A DNA stretch of 64,000 bases from GCA-2687025 sp964473525 (lineage in GTDB: Bacteria; Poribacteria; WGA-4E; GCA-2687025). Both the position numbers and the translations under genes were made by a program. Location of the stretch: the NCBI GenBank assembly GCA_964473525.1, contig CAYYPK010000002.1:1-64000 (forward strand). The letters run 5' to 3'. Below the pieces are notes generated by a model. That model did no database searches and was not told the origin of the DNA. It was given only the letters and a program-made list of their open reading frames with translations. Position 1 is the stretch's first letter; every line of letters begins with the position of its first letter. Positions 1-8,943 of this stretch are shown here, in pieces.

Positions 1-116
1 ACATCCGATCCATGTTGGGACCGTAGCCAAGAATATCTACGGTTGTAATACTAGGTACTGAGGGGCCGTTGGTCTTTCTGGGGCGCGTTTCATGGCCTTC
101 TCGCGCGGGGCACAGC

Positions 117-139
117 GAACCCCGCACAAGGCGGGGTTC
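117..139 (-). terminator. Perfect hairpin downstream of the LamG gene
   Basis: A 9-bp perfect inverted repeat (GAACCCCGC, 5-nt loop, GCGGGGTTC) lies 25 bp past the stop codon of the minus-strand LamG gene. There is no U-tract on the minus strand, so it is a terminator-like or 3'-end-protecting hairpin, not a classical intrinsic terminator. Confidence 0.45.
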
Positions 140-163
140 ACCGTCGGCAACCTGTTGGACGAG

Positions 164-949
164 CTACCAAGACTTCACGGCCGCCCACGCGGTCGCCAGC
201 TTGCCGGTTGGGTCCACGGCCTGCGGCAGCGGGCCGAACTCCATGATGACCTCGACCTCTTCCTGTGTGAGGCCGCGCTTCCAGATGTTCAGGTCGTCCA
301 TCATGCCCGTGAACGGCCGCGCGTTGTCGATGTTGTAACCGACCCGGGCGCCCTTGCCCCAGTCGCCGGCGATGTCCGCGCCAGCAGCGCCTTCGCCGAC
401 GTTCTCACCGTTGATGTACAGCACGGCGCCGTCGTTGGTGTCGTAGACCCCGGCGAAGTGCATCCACTCGTTGTCCGCGGCAACTCCCGCGCGGATGTCG
501 AAGATGGTGTTTCCTCCGGCGCTGCGGAGCAGCCACCGGAAGTTGCCGTCGCCGCCACGGATCTCGGGGTGGATAAGCCACGTATCGTCGGCGGCGCGGG
601 CGTTGAAGATGGCGTGGTCGCCGCCCAGATTCTCGACGTTGACCCAGGCGACCAGGCTCATGCCGTCGATCGGTTGCTCATCGGCGGGCCAGTTGGGGCC
701 GTCCATATCGATATAGCTGCCGCTCTCAAAGTGCGCGACGTTCCCGCGCTCGCCGTCGGCGACGATGTCGACGTTGCCGTTGATCGTCCCGACGCGACCC
801 TTGCCCGACATGTCGATGGCGTTGTCACCAGAGACGGCCTCATAGTCGTAATACAGGATCAGGTCTGCGTCTTGCGCCTGGCTCGCCATCGGCGCGATCA
901 CGAGGACCGAGGCGAGGGCTGCCCGCAGCAGCGTGCCATATTTCTTCAT
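164..949 (-). CDS. Secreted LamG (concanavalin A-like) domain protein
   Basis: A 261-residue exported protein. The start at 949 gives a typical signal peptide: MKKYG, a hydrophobic run, then SQA before the mature QDADLILYYDYE. A longer frame reaches 1027 but adds no recognisable sequence. The mature part is one LamG/laminin-G-like jelly roll: LILYYDYE near the N-terminus, VAWVNVE, WMHFAGVYD, AVLYINGE, then MMDDLNIWKRGLTQEEV, the usual last strand of LamG_3 domains. LamG domains usually bind carbohydrate or other ligands; no catalytic motif is visible. The last 15 residues (GKLATAWAAVKSW) match the tails of two other secreted proteins in the window. It is transcribed away from the reductase at 1090. 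Confidence 0.85.
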   Translation of the reverse strand: MKKYGTLLRAALASVLVIAPMASQAQDADLILYYDYEAVSGDNAIDMSGKGRVGTINGNVDIVADGERGNVAHFESGSYIDMDGPNWPADEQPIDGMSLVAWVNVENLGGDHAIFNARAADDTWLIHPEIRGGDGNFRWLLRSAGGNTIFDIRAGVAADNEWMHFAGVYDTNDGAVLYINGENVGEGAAGADIAGDWGKGARVGYNIDNARPFTGMMDDLNIWKRGLTQEEVEVIMEFGPLPQAVDPTGKLATAWAAVKSW

Positions 950-1089
950 AGCCGGGATCCCTTCGAGGAGGAGCGGTATTGCGCGTCGGACGCCAGCGTC
1001 GACGCGGATACGAAAGCAGTTTACCATCTGACTTACGCGCGCGACAGACGACCGGCTTCGACGGTATACAGTGGCATGGGATCAGCGAC

Positions 1090-1707
1090 GTGAACATAGG
1101 CATTATCGGGACGGGCAACGTGGGTGGTTGGGCGTTCCTGGGGCACGACGTGACGTTCGGGTCGCGCGACCCGGAGAGCGACCGCGTCCAGGAACTCGTG
1201 CGCCGCATCGGCGCGGGCGCCTCAGCCACAAGCAACGCCGACGCTGCGTCGGCAGCGGACGTTGTCGTGATCGCGACGCCGTGGCCCGCCACGCAGGATG
1301 CTGTGGCAGCGTGTGGCAACCTAAGTGGCAAGATCGTCATCGACTGCGTGAATCCCCACAAAGCGGACTTCTCTGGACTCGAAATCGGTACCGATACGTC
1401 TGCCGCTGAATGCATCGCCGGGTGGGCGCCCGGGGGCCGGATCGTCAAGGCGTTCAACGCCACGGGCGCGGGCAACATGCAGTCCACATCGTACGGCAGG
1501 ACCACGGCCGACATGCCGATATGCGGCGACGACGAGGACGCGAAGGCCGTTGTATGCGGGCTGGTCGAGGAGATCGGCTTCAACGCGGTGGACGCTGGCG
1601 GGCTCACGTCCGCTCGCCTGCTGGAGCCGCTCGCAATGCTCTGGATCCACCTCGCGTACAACCTCGAGCAGGGCGTCGACATCGCGTTCAAGCTGCTACG
1701 ACGCTAG
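1090..1707 (+). CDS. NADPH-dependent F420 reductase-like oxidoreductase
   Basis: A 205-residue protein of the F420_oxidored/NADP-oxidoreductase family. The GTG start at 1090 puts the Rossmann motif NIGIIGTGNVG at the extreme N-terminus, as is usual. Later landmarks are the family's VTFGSRDP (2'-phosphate/NADP loop), ADVVVIATPWPA, KIVIDCVNP and GGRIVKAFNATGAGNM. Between GTGNVG and GHDVTFGSRDP there are only about five residues, where relatives usually have about ten (an ALGR-type helix). The first Rossmann helix is therefore shortened in frame. The family moves hydride between NADP(H) and F420 or related substrates; the substrate here is unknown. Confidence 0.8.
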   Translation: MNIGIIGTGNVGGWAFLGHDVTFGSRDPESDRVQELVRRIGAGASATSNADAASAADVVVIATPWPATQDAVAACGNLSGKIVIDCVNPHKADFSGLEIGTDTSAAECIAGWAPGGRIVKAFNATGAGNMQSTSYGRTTADMPICGDDEDAKAVVCGLVEEIGFNAVDAGGLTSARLLEPLAMLWIHLAYNLEQGVDIAFKLLRR

Positions 1708-1721
1708 ATCGGAGACGCCCG

Positions 1722-2246
1722 ATGCCGGGACAGCTTCGCATGGTTCGCACGCACTACCGCGACCTGCCGCCCCTGGATCTTCCGGCGGGATACGTCCTGC
1801 GCTCGTACCAGGATGGGGACGAGGAACACTGGGCGAATGTCGTCAACAGCGTGGACGACCTCGGCAAGTACGACGCGGCGCGGGCGCGTGAGTTCATGAT
1901 GGACAAGCCGCAGTTCGACCCGACGGGACTGCTGTTCATCACGTTCGATGGGACGCCCGTCGCCACCGCTTGCGCGTGGCGGGATCGGCCGGAGCAGACC
2001 AGCATAGGTCAGCTCCACATGGTCGCCGTCGACCCCGCCCATCGTGGGAAACGCTTGGGAACACACGTCAGCACGGCGGTCATACGCTACTTCGAGGAGC
2101 ACGGCTTCCCCAAGGTGTACCTTATGACGGACGACTGGCGACTCGCCGCCGTGAAGACGTACCTGCAACTGAGCTTCGACCCCGACGAATACGACGACGA
2201 TCACCGCGCGCGCTGGGCGAAGCTGCGTGAGACGCTGGCGCTATAG
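1722..2246 (+). CDS. GNAT-family N-acetyltransferase
   Basis: A 174-residue acetyltransferase. ATG 1722 follows a GGAGA ribosome-binding site. The GNAT core is clear: YVLRSYQDGDEEHW near the N-terminus, LHMVAVDPAHRGKRLGTHVS (motif A, with the acetyl-CoA pyrophosphate loop of R/Q-x-x-G-x-G/A type, here RGKRLG), and VYLMTDDWRLAAVKTYLQLSF (motif B). It would transfer acetyl from acetyl-CoA to an amine; the acceptor is unknown. Its stop overlaps the GTG start of the DUF1643 gene by one base, so the two are probably translationally coupled. Confidence 0.85.
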   Translation: MPGQLRMVRTHYRDLPPLDLPAGYVLRSYQDGDEEHWANVVNSVDDLGKYDAARAREFMMDKPQFDPTGLLFITFDGTPVATACAWRDRPEQTSIGQLHMVAVDPAHRGKRLGTHVSTAVIRYFEEHGFPKVYLMTDDWRLAAVKTYLQLSFDPDEYDDDHRARWAKLRETLAL

Positions 2247-2761
2247 TGGCGTCACCTCGTACAGCTGACGCCCTCGTGACCGCTGGAGATGCGGTGTTCG
2301 ACGACACGGGAGCGTACCGGTACCGCCTAGGACGTCGTCGCGATGCTGGGGCCGGATCAGTCACGTTCATCATGCTCAACCCGAGCACCGCGGACGCGGA
2401 AGTGAACGACCCGACCATACGGAGGTGCATCGGCTTCGCCTGGGATTGGGGGTACCGCGCATTGACCGTAGTCAACCTGTTCGCGTACCGCGCGACGACT
2501 CCCAAGGAGCTGCGTCGGGCGAGGAGCCCAGTGGGCCCAGCGAACGACGAACACCTGCTCGCAGCGGCCGACGCCGCCGAGGCTGTGGTGGTCGCGTGGG
2601 GCGTCCACGGCGCCCTACACGAGCGCGACCGCGAAGTGACGGAGCTGCTCTCGCCGCGCGTCGAACTGACGTGCCTGGGCGTCACCAAGGCTGGCCTCCC
2701 CCGCCACCCGCTCTACATGCCGAAGCGCGCTACCCCCACGCGCTATCATACGCCGCGGTGA
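2246..2761 (+). CDS. DUF1643 domain-containing protein
   Basis: A 171-residue protein that covers the whole DUF1643 family. Diagnostic blocks are FIMLNPSTADAEVNDPTIRRC, WGYRALTVVNLFAYRATTPKEL, PVGPANDEHLL, VVAWG, and a final CLGVTKAGLPRHPLYM. The biochemical role of the family is not established. The GTG start overlaps the stop of the upstream GNAT gene (TAG/GTG sharing one G), indicating co-translation. Confidence 0.88.
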   Translation: MASPRTADALVTAGDAVFDDTGAYRYRLGRRRDAGAGSVTFIMLNPSTADAEVNDPTIRRCIGFAWDWGYRALTVVNLFAYRATTPKELRRARSPVGPANDEHLLAAADAAEAVVVAWGVHGALHERDREVTELLSPRVELTCLGVTKAGLPRHPLYMPKRATPTRYHTPR

Positions 2762-2799
2762 GCCGCTGTCGCGGCCGACCCACTCGAAGGACGGAAACT

Positions 2800-3210
2800 G
2801 TGAAGCATGTGCTGTTCCTCTGTGTCGCGAATTCGGCGCGGAGCCAGATGGCGGAGGCGATTGCGAGGAGCGTGGCTCCCTCGGGCGCGGGCGTCTACAG
2901 CGCGGGGAGCCACCCGACCCGCGTGAATCCGTACGCGATTCGCGCGCTGCGCGAGATCGGTCTGGACGCGTCGGGTCAGCGCTCCAAGGGTGTGGACGAC
3001 GTGCCTATGGAGCTCATCGACCGGGTCATAACTCTCTGTGCCGAGGAGGTGTGTCCGACGTTGCCTCGGGCAGCGCCGCGCCACGATTGGGGGCTCCCGG
3101 ACCCCGCTGCGGTCGAAGGGACGGACGGCGAACAGCTAGCCGCCTTCCGCGAAGTGCGCGACGACCTGCGCCGACGGATCGCGGCGCTGTACGGCCAGCC
3201 GCCTGAGTAA
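2800..3210 (+). CDS. Arsenate reductase-like low-molecular-weight protein-tyrosine phosphatase
   Basis: A 136-residue LMW-PTPase-fold protein. The N-terminal P-loop is VLFLCVANSARSQMAEA, with the CxNxxRS signature of thioredoxin-coupled arsenate reductases (ArsC type), followed by SAG and a GxDASGQRSKGVDDV stretch. VITLCAEEVCPTLP supplies the two further cysteines expected for the disulfide cascade of thioredoxin-type ArsC, and WGLPDPA is the aspartate loop. GTG 2800 follows an AAGGA site. No arsR, acr3 or arsB gene is adjacent, so arsenate detoxification is the family expectation, not something the neighbourhood shows. Confidence 0.85.
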   Translation: MKHVLFLCVANSARSQMAEAIARSVAPSGAGVYSAGSHPTRVNPYAIRALREIGLDASGQRSKGVDDVPMELIDRVITLCAEEVCPTLPRAAPRHDWGLPDPAAVEGTDGEQLAAFREVRDDLRRRIAALYGQPPE

Positions 3211-3288
3211 GACGCGCGATTGCGCGAGCGTGCCTGCCAACTCGGCCCCCATTGCCGGCAGTCGGACACACGCGACGCCTGAGCCACA

Positions 3289-3317
3289 TTGCCGATCCAT
3301 TCACCCGCTGCTATAGT
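3289..3317 (+). promoter_or_regulatory. Putative sigma70-type promoter
   Basis: TTGCCG (3289-3294), a 17-nt spacer, then TATAGT (3312-3317). It lies about 100 bp upstream of the sulfotransferase-like start at 3420, in the only sizeable gap on this side. Confidence 0.5.
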
Positions 3318-3419
3318 GGGACGTCGCGTAGGCGCGGTGGGCGAGAGGCATGGCCCGGCGCGCGGCTGGCCGCCTATCGTGCGGCGGGTAGCGACAGACC
3401 ATGGCGTGATGGGACACGT

Positions 3420-4199
3420 ATGCTGGTGGTGTGCAACGGGATGATCCGGGCCGGGTCGACCCTGCAATACAACGTGGTGCGCGGCATACTCGAGGCCACG
3501 GGCGCGGGAGGCGGCCACGGCAACTTCGAACACGCCGACGAGAGCCAGGAGGACCTGGCGGATTCCATACCGCGCGATATCATCGTCGTGGCCAAGACGC
3601 ACGGTGTCCCGCCCTCCATGCCCGGCCATCTGCGTGACAGCCTGGAAGGGCTCCGGGTATGCTACATCTTCCGCGACCTGCGTGACGTAGCTGTCTCCGC
3701 GCGTCGGAAGTTTGGCTGGACCTACGAGCAGCTAATGGGACACTTGGACATTGCGGTCCACAGATACAGCGTCATGCGGGAGTTCCGAGACCAATCCAAT
3801 GTCCTGTGGCAGCGCTACGAGGACGTCACCAGCGACCTGCCCACCACCGTCCGACAGTGTGCGGAATTCGTCGGCCTCGACATAGACGACGAGACACGCG
3901 CTCATATCGCCGAGGACGTGTCCATCCCAAGCGCGCAAGCGGTGATGAAGACCGTGCGCAGCCAACTCGAGGCGGGACTGCTAGGTCTGCCGCCCGACCG
4001 CGTCCGGGAGGCGCGCAGGCAGATGAGGAGTCGCAGTCTGCTCGCCTATGACAGTGCGACTCAGTTGCACTGGAATCACATCTCGCCCAACGAAGGCAGA
4101 TCAGGAACGTGGCGTGAGCATCTGTCGGCAGCGCATGCCGCGGCCATCGAGACGAGATACCGCGATTACTTCGACGACGCTGGATACGTGGTGGACTAG
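3420..4199 (+). CDS. Sulfotransferase-like protein
   Basis: A 259-residue protein with the two PAPS-binding elements of the sulfotransferase fold. The first is the N-terminal phosphosulfate loop MLVVCNGMIRAGSTLQYN (G-S-T). The second is YIFRDLRDVAVSARRKFG, corresponding to the 3'-phosphate-binding R...S region. ATG 3420 starts directly at the first strand, which supports this start over an upstream extension. The C-terminus (GRSGTWREHLSAAHAAAI...YFDDAGY) closely parallels that of the convergent neighbour ending at 4238. The acceptor substrate is unknown. Confidence 0.75.
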   Translation: MLVVCNGMIRAGSTLQYNVVRGILEATGAGGGHGNFEHADESQEDLADSIPRDIIVVAKTHGVPPSMPGHLRDSLEGLRVCYIFRDLRDVAVSARRKFGWTYEQLMGHLDIAVHRYSVMREFRDQSNVLWQRYEDVTSDLPTTVRQCAEFVGLDIDDETRAHIAEDVSIPSAQAVMKTVRSQLEAGLLGLPPDRVREARRQMRSRSLLAYDSATQLHWNHISPNEGRSGTWREHLSAAHAAAIETRYRDYFDDAGYVVD

Positions 4200-4237
4200 C
4201 TCGCGTCGTCGTTGTCCCGCCAGTGATCGGCCCCGTG

Positions 4238-5038
4238 TCACAGCGAGTAGCCTGCGTGCGCGAACCAATCGTGGTGCAGGTCCACGAGCGTGTTCGCTTC
4301 CTCAGCTGACAGCACGTCCTTCCAGACGCCCGACGCGCCCTTCTCCTTGGAGACGTGGTTGTGGGGCAGCAGGAATTCGGGATCCTGCACGATACGCTCG
4401 CCTCGCTGCACCTGACCGAGCCATGCGCGGGCAGCGGCGACGTCATCTCTCCGCAGCTCGTTGAACACCGCGATTACGTTGCGGTGTTGGGCGTCGCAGC
4501 GTTCCTTCGAAGCGTCGACGGAGCACTCCGCCGCGATGCGCTGGATGGCGTCCTCATCGACGTCTATGGAGAGGGTGTCCGCGACCTGCCTCGCCGCCAA
4601 CACCGGGTCTCGGGTCGCCTCCTCGTAGCGCTGCCAGAGGAGGTAGTCGCCAGCCTTCTCGCGGATCGCGCTGAGTTCGTAATACGCCTCGACCGCGTTC
4701 GTGACGCGGTCGATGAGCGCCGGTCCTCGCAGCCCACGCACGCGTTTGACGGAGGCGGCGACATCGCGAATGTCACGGTGGATGTACACCACCCGGATCC
4801 CACCGTCGGCAATCCGTTCCGCCACGAGGGGATGCACTTCGTGCGGCTTCACGATGTGCCACAGGTCGTCCTCGATCCACTCAATCAGCTGCTCTGGCGG
4901 CCACGTGCGTGCGGGGTGGATGGGTGGTCCTTGGTAGGCGTTGATCTGCCCCTTCCCGGTCTCGTCCACGACAAGCCGCGTCAGGTTGTATTGATACGTC
5001 GATCCTGACCGACGCATTCCGTTGCAGAAGATGAGCAT
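4238..5038 (-). CDS. Sulfotransferase-like protein (inverted paralogue)
   Basis: A 266-residue relative of the 3420-4199 product, encoded convergently with 38 bp between the stops. MLIFCNGMRRSGSTYQYN is the PAPS phosphosulfate loop, and VVYIHRDIRDVAASVKRVRG the 3'-phosphate-binding element. WQRYEEATRDP and GASGVWKDVLSAEEAN match the paralogue's WQRYEDVTSDLP and RSGTWREHLSAAHAA. The start at 5038 is chosen because it opens at the first beta strand, exactly as in the paralogue; residues further upstream look non-coding. Confidence 0.75.
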   Translation of the reverse strand: MLIFCNGMRRSGSTYQYNLTRLVVDETGKGQINAYQGPPIHPARTWPPEQLIEWIEDDLWHIVKPHEVHPLVAERIADGGIRVVYIHRDIRDVAASVKRVRGLRGPALIDRVTNAVEAYYELSAIREKAGDYLLWQRYEEATRDPVLAARQVADTLSIDVDEDAIQRIAAECSVDASKERCDAQHRNVIAVFNELRRDDVAAARAWLGQVQRGERIVQDPEFLLPHNHVSKEKGASGVWKDVLSAEEANTLVDLHHDWFAHAGYSL

Positions 5039-5228
5039 GTGTCGAGCCGCTCCTCGCGCGCTGGCGTCCGTAGCCTCGTGTAGCTGAGCGTGGAATCGCC
5101 CCAAGTATACACGCGGGCCGACGTCGTGGGCTTCCGCCCGGCATGGCGCCGGCGCGTTCTTGCGCCTACCTGTGTATGTTGCCAGAATCGCCGCGGCAGC
5201 CTTTACCAAGGGTAAGGAGAGGCGACAC

Positions 5229-8200
5229 GTGGCCCATGCTCCGCCTGACCGGCACGAACCGTTCTACGTCGTCGGCGGGAATCTCCATCCTGACGCGCCA
5301 TCCTACGTCCGTCGCCATGCGGACGACGCCCCATACGACGCGCTCAGTCGTGGTGAGTTCTGCTATATCCTGACGTCGCGCCAGATGGGTAAGTCGTCGC
5401 TCATCGTGCGCACAGGAACGCGGCTGGCGCAGGATGGCGTCCACGTCGTGACGCTGGACCTCACAGGCATCGGGCAGAATCTGACGCCGGAGCAGTGGTA
5501 CAGCGGCCTGCTTCTCAACATCGGCAGACGCCTCGACCTCGAGGACGAGCTGGACGACTTCTGGGAGGAACGCGACCGGCTTTCGCCAGTCCAGCGGCTT
5601 GTCGAAGCGCTGCACCGCGTCGTGCTTCTAGAAGTCGAAGGCCGCATCGTCCTCTTCCTCGACGAAATCGATGTCGCGCAGAGCTTACCGTTCTCCCCAA
5701 ACGAGTTCTTCGCCGCGATACGCCACTGTTACACGCGCCGCGCCGAGGATCCCGACTTCGAGCGTCTGTCGTTCTGCCTCGCTGGCGTGGCGACGCCGTC
5801 CGATCTGATCGACGACCCGCTGACCACGCCCTTCAACATCGGCACGCGCATCGAGGTCACGGACTTCGCGGAGGCGGAGGCCGCTCGCCTCGCCGAGGGC
5901 CTGGGACGCGACGCTGACGCGGCGTCCGCGTTGATCCACCGCGTGCTTCACTGGACGAGGGGTCACCCATATCTCACACAGCGGATGTGCCAGGCGGTTC
6001 AGGCCGACGAGAGCGTGCGATCCGATGGTGACGTGGACAAGCTGTGCGAGGAGCTGTTCTTCTCCGAACGCGCGCGGGAGCAAGAGCCAAACCTACAGTT
6101 CGTGCGCAACACGATGCTGTGGCGCGACGTTGACCACGCCGCGCTGCTGAGCATCTACCGCGATGTCGTGCGTGGCAGGGACGTCCCGAACGACGAGACG
6201 GACCCGCTCACCGGCGTCCTGCGTCTAGCAGGCATCGTGCGCGTCGAAGCTGGACAGTTGAGGGCGCGCAACGCCATCTATGAGCACGTCTTCGACCGCG
6301 CGTGGGTGCGCGAGAGCATGCCGGACGCGGAAATACGGCGCCAGCGTGTGGCAGCGCAACGCGCCTTCCTGCGCACAGCCGCCGGCGCCGCTGTGGTGGT
6401 CGCGCTGCTGGCAGCATTCGCCTGGTACGCGGTCCAGGGGAGGAGGGACGCCGTACGGATCGGCGCGATGGCGCAGGCCGACAAGGGTCGCATGATGCTC
6501 CGCGACAGTGACGTGAACGGGTTGCTGTACCTCGCCGAGGCGAGGAAGAGCGCCGACGGGATGCCGGAGCTCGCTGAGTCCATTGCAGAGGAATGGGCAT
6601 TGTGGCACTGGCAACTGGACGGACGGTTGATGCAGGACTTCGGGCACGACGCCGAAGTTACCGCCATGGCGTTCAGCCCCGACGGTCGACTGTTCGCTAC
6701 CGGCGCCGTGGATGGAACAGCACGGTTGTGGGACACCATCACGGGAGAGCCGCACGGCCAGCCGCTCGCGCACGGGTCACCCGTGGGGCAAGAGCCACAT
6801 TGGGTGCGTACCTCACGAACCGCCGCCCTGGTGTGCTTCAGCCCAGACGGGACGCTAGTCGCCATCGGCGGTCAGAGCGGCGGGGTGACTGTGTGGAACG
6901 CCGACGCGACTACCTTGCATCTGCGACCACGACTGCGTGACGGGGACCGTGTCCAACAGATGACGTTCGCGTCAGATGGCAGCCTGGTCGCGTACGGCAC
7001 AACCCGCACGGGCAGTTCTCTTTGGCGTTGGGGCATGGCGGAAGCAGCAACGCGCGGCGACGAAACGCCGCTGCGCGACCTTGCGGACGGGCAAGGCGTC
7101 TTGACGCGGGATGGGTCGAGACTGGTCGGGTTCGACAACGACATCGGCTTCGCGGTTGTCGACACGACGACAGCCGACGCGCTGTGGCACATGGATGGCC
7201 CGGCGACACTGACGTCGGTGGCGTGGTCGGAGTCTTTTATCACCGCGGGCACCTTCGATAGCACGATCGTGCGTGTCCACGATCCACTAGGCGGGCTCGT
7301 GAGGAAGTACCCGGCGGACGCGCTTTCCGAGGCCCCCGCGCGCGCGACCCAACCGGTACAGGTCGACCCCACGTCGGACAACGAGACTGTACTCTCCGTC
7401 ACCTACCGCGGACTGAAGCTCTGGGACCTCAGGACGGGCGAGCCGGTCGGTAAGCCCATTGCTCACGACGGCTGGGTAGTCTACCGCGCCATCAGCGCCG
7501 ACAACCGGCTCGTAGCCGGGGCGGTTGGCTCGACTGTTCACGTCTGGGACACCGAGACCGGCGAGCCGACGATGGAGCCGATTCTACATGCAAAGCTCAT
7601 CAAGGGCCTCGCGTTCCATCCCAGGGATCCGCGGACGCTCGCAATCCTGTCCGCCGACAGGTCGGTTCGGCTGTGGGATGTCGGCCCGTCGGATCTCCAC
7701 ACCGTGCTCGCGAGCCATCCTGACAGCCCTGTGGAGGCTGCGGGTTTGCAGAGCTCGATGGTGGCATTCAGTCCGACAGCGTCGCTTGTCGCCACATCAA
7801 GTGACCGCGACAGCGCGGTAGCCATGCGCAACGTCATCACGGGAGAGCCCTATGGGAAGCCGTTCGTGCACGAAGCCTCATTGGGGTCACTTGGGGATGC
7901 GCGTCCCCCTTCCGTGGAGGCGCTGGCCTTCAGCCCAGACGGAAACCTGCTGGCGACCGCAGACAGTCGGCGCGGCGTCTCCTTATGGGATGTCCAGTCA
8001 GGCTCCCGTGCAGCCCCGGTGCAAGAAGGTAGGGCAGGATCGATGGCGTTCACACCGGATGGCGCGAAGTTGACATGGCTGACCTGGGGGACCGTGGGGT
8101 GGGACGGCGGGCTCAGAACGTGGGACATGGGCGCTGGCAAGCCAACGAGCTTCCCCTACGCGCCAGCGGAACTCCTGCTACCCGGTGACCCAGGAGGCGT

Positions 8201-8786
8201 GGACTTCAGCGCGACAGGCGAGCGCGTCCTGCTGGTGTCGCATCAGGGCGCGGTCACCGTGTTCGTGACCCAGGACATGCGGAGGGTCGGGCCTCAGATC
8301 AACCTCACCGGTCGCAGTGATTGCGCCCGGTGGAGCCCCGACGACAGTCTGATCCTCACGTCGTCCGAGAACGCGTCGGCCCAACTCTGGGACGCCACAA
8401 CTCGACGGCCTGCTGGCCCGCCGATGTCCCACCGCGCCCGTGTACGGTGGGCCAATTTCAGCCCGGATGGCAGGTACATAGGCACCGCGTCGGACGACCG
8501 GACAGCGCAACTGTGGAACGTAGCGACGGGCCAGCGCGTCGGCCTGCCACTTCGGCATACGAGCTCCGTGCTGTGCATTGAGTTCAGCCCCGACGGCCGC
8601 TACCTCGCCACTGCGGCCTCCCAGGACGCCCGGCTGTGGAGGCTGCCAGATACCCCAGAGACGCTCGAGGAAGTACAACGCGAGACCGCGTTGGCAACGG
8701 GTCAGAGACTGGATGAGCAGGGCGCCGTCGAGCCGCTGGGATGGCGAGAATGGCAGGCATTACGGGCTGCCGCCCACGCGCAGTAA
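5229..8786 (+). CDS. AAA-like ATPase, single TM helix, WD40 propeller protein (paralogue 1)
   Basis: A 1185-residue protein. GTG 5229 sits nine bases after an AAGGAG site; an upstream TTG frame at 5160 adds nothing conserved. Residues about 10-330 are an AAA-like (AAA_35/PF14516-type) domain: FYVVGGNLHPDAPSYV, P-loop SRQMGKSS near residue 54, Walker B VLFLDEID near 145, a sensor-like FCLAGVATPSDL, and the family's GHPYLTQRM. YEHVFDRAWVRESMPDAE precedes one TM helix near 380-402. About a dozen WD40 repeats follow (FSPDGRLFATGAVDGTARLWD and similar), ending in a conserved tail EPLGWREWQALR. The ATPase and propeller would lie on opposite membrane faces if the TM prediction holds. A signalling (STAND-like) role is inference. 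Confidence 0.85.
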   Translation: MAHAPPDRHEPFYVVGGNLHPDAPSYVRRHADDAPYDALSRGEFCYILTSRQMGKSSLIVRTGTRLAQDGVHVVTLDLTGIGQNLTPEQWYSGLLLNIGRRLDLEDELDDFWEERDRLSPVQRLVEALHRVVLLEVEGRIVLFLDEIDVAQSLPFSPNEFFAAIRHCYTRRAEDPDFERLSFCLAGVATPSDLIDDPLTTPFNIGTRIEVTDFAEAEAARLAEGLGRDADAASALIHRVLHWTRGHPYLTQRMCQAVQADESVRSDGDVDKLCEELFFSERAREQEPNLQFVRNTMLWRDVDHAALLSIYRDVVRGRDVPNDETDPLTGVLRLAGIVRVEAGQLRARNAIYEHVFDRAWVRESMPDAEIRRQRVAAQRAFLRTAAGAAVVVALLAAFAWYAVQGRRDAVRIGAMAQADKGRMMLRDSDVNGLLYLAEARKSADGMPELAESIAEEWALWHWQLDGRLMQDFGHDAEVTAMAFSPDGRLFATGAVDGTARLWDTITGEPHGQPLAHGSPVGQEPHWVRTSRTAALVCFSPDGTLVAIGGQSGGVTVWNADATTLHLRPRLRDGDRVQQMTFASDGSLVAYGTTRTGSSLWRWGMAEAATRGDETPLRDLADGQGVLTRDGSRLVGFDNDIGFAVVDTTTADALWHMDGPATLTSVAWSESFITAGTFDSTIVRVHDPLGGLVRKYPADALSEAPARATQPVQVDPTSDNETVLSVTYRGLKLWDLRTGEPVGKPIAHDGWVVYRAISADNRLVAGAVGSTVHVWDTETGEPTMEPILHAKLIKGLAFHPRDPRTLAILSADRSVRLWDVGPSDLHTVLASHPDSPVEAAGLQSSMVAFSPTASLVATSSDRDSAVAMRNVITGEPYGKPFVHEASLGSLGDARPPSVEALAFSPDGNLLATADSRRGVSLWDVQSGSRAAPVQEGRAGSMAFTPDGAKLTWLTWGTVGWDGGLRTWDMGAGKPTSFPYAPAELLLPGDPGGVDFSATGERVLLVSHQGAVTVFVTQDMRRVGPQINLTGRSDCARWSPDDSLILTSSENASAQLWDATTRRPAGPPMSHRARVRWANFSPDGRYIGTASDDRTAQLWNVATGQRVGLPLRHTSSVLCIEFSPDGRYLATAASQDARLWRLPDTPETLEEVQRETALATGQRLDEQGAVEPLGWREWQALRAAAHAQ

Positions 8787-8861
8787 GAGCCCTCGGCGCA
8801 CGTGCACGTTGCGCATATCCGGCCGCCATGCGCCAGTTGCTGTCGCCCACACGGCGCGGGC

Positions 8862-8897
8862 CTCCTCGACCCCCGTCACGTCGGGGAGGAGTTTCTC
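8862..8897 (+). terminator. Putative terminator after paralogue 1
   Basis: CTCCTCGACCCCCG, a short loop, CGGGGAGGAG (8862-8891), then GTTTCTC. The stem has a small bulge and the U-tract is weak. Confidence 0.4.
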
Positions 8898-8943
8898 GAA
8901 CCGACCTGCGCTGCCGGATAATCACGGGAGAAGGAGGGATGGT

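Noticed and set aside
92..1093. Plus-strand open frame of 333 codons over the first LamG gene
   Set aside because: The minus-strand frame has a signal peptide and LamG motifs; the plus frame is Asp/Val/Arg-rich shadow with no motif.
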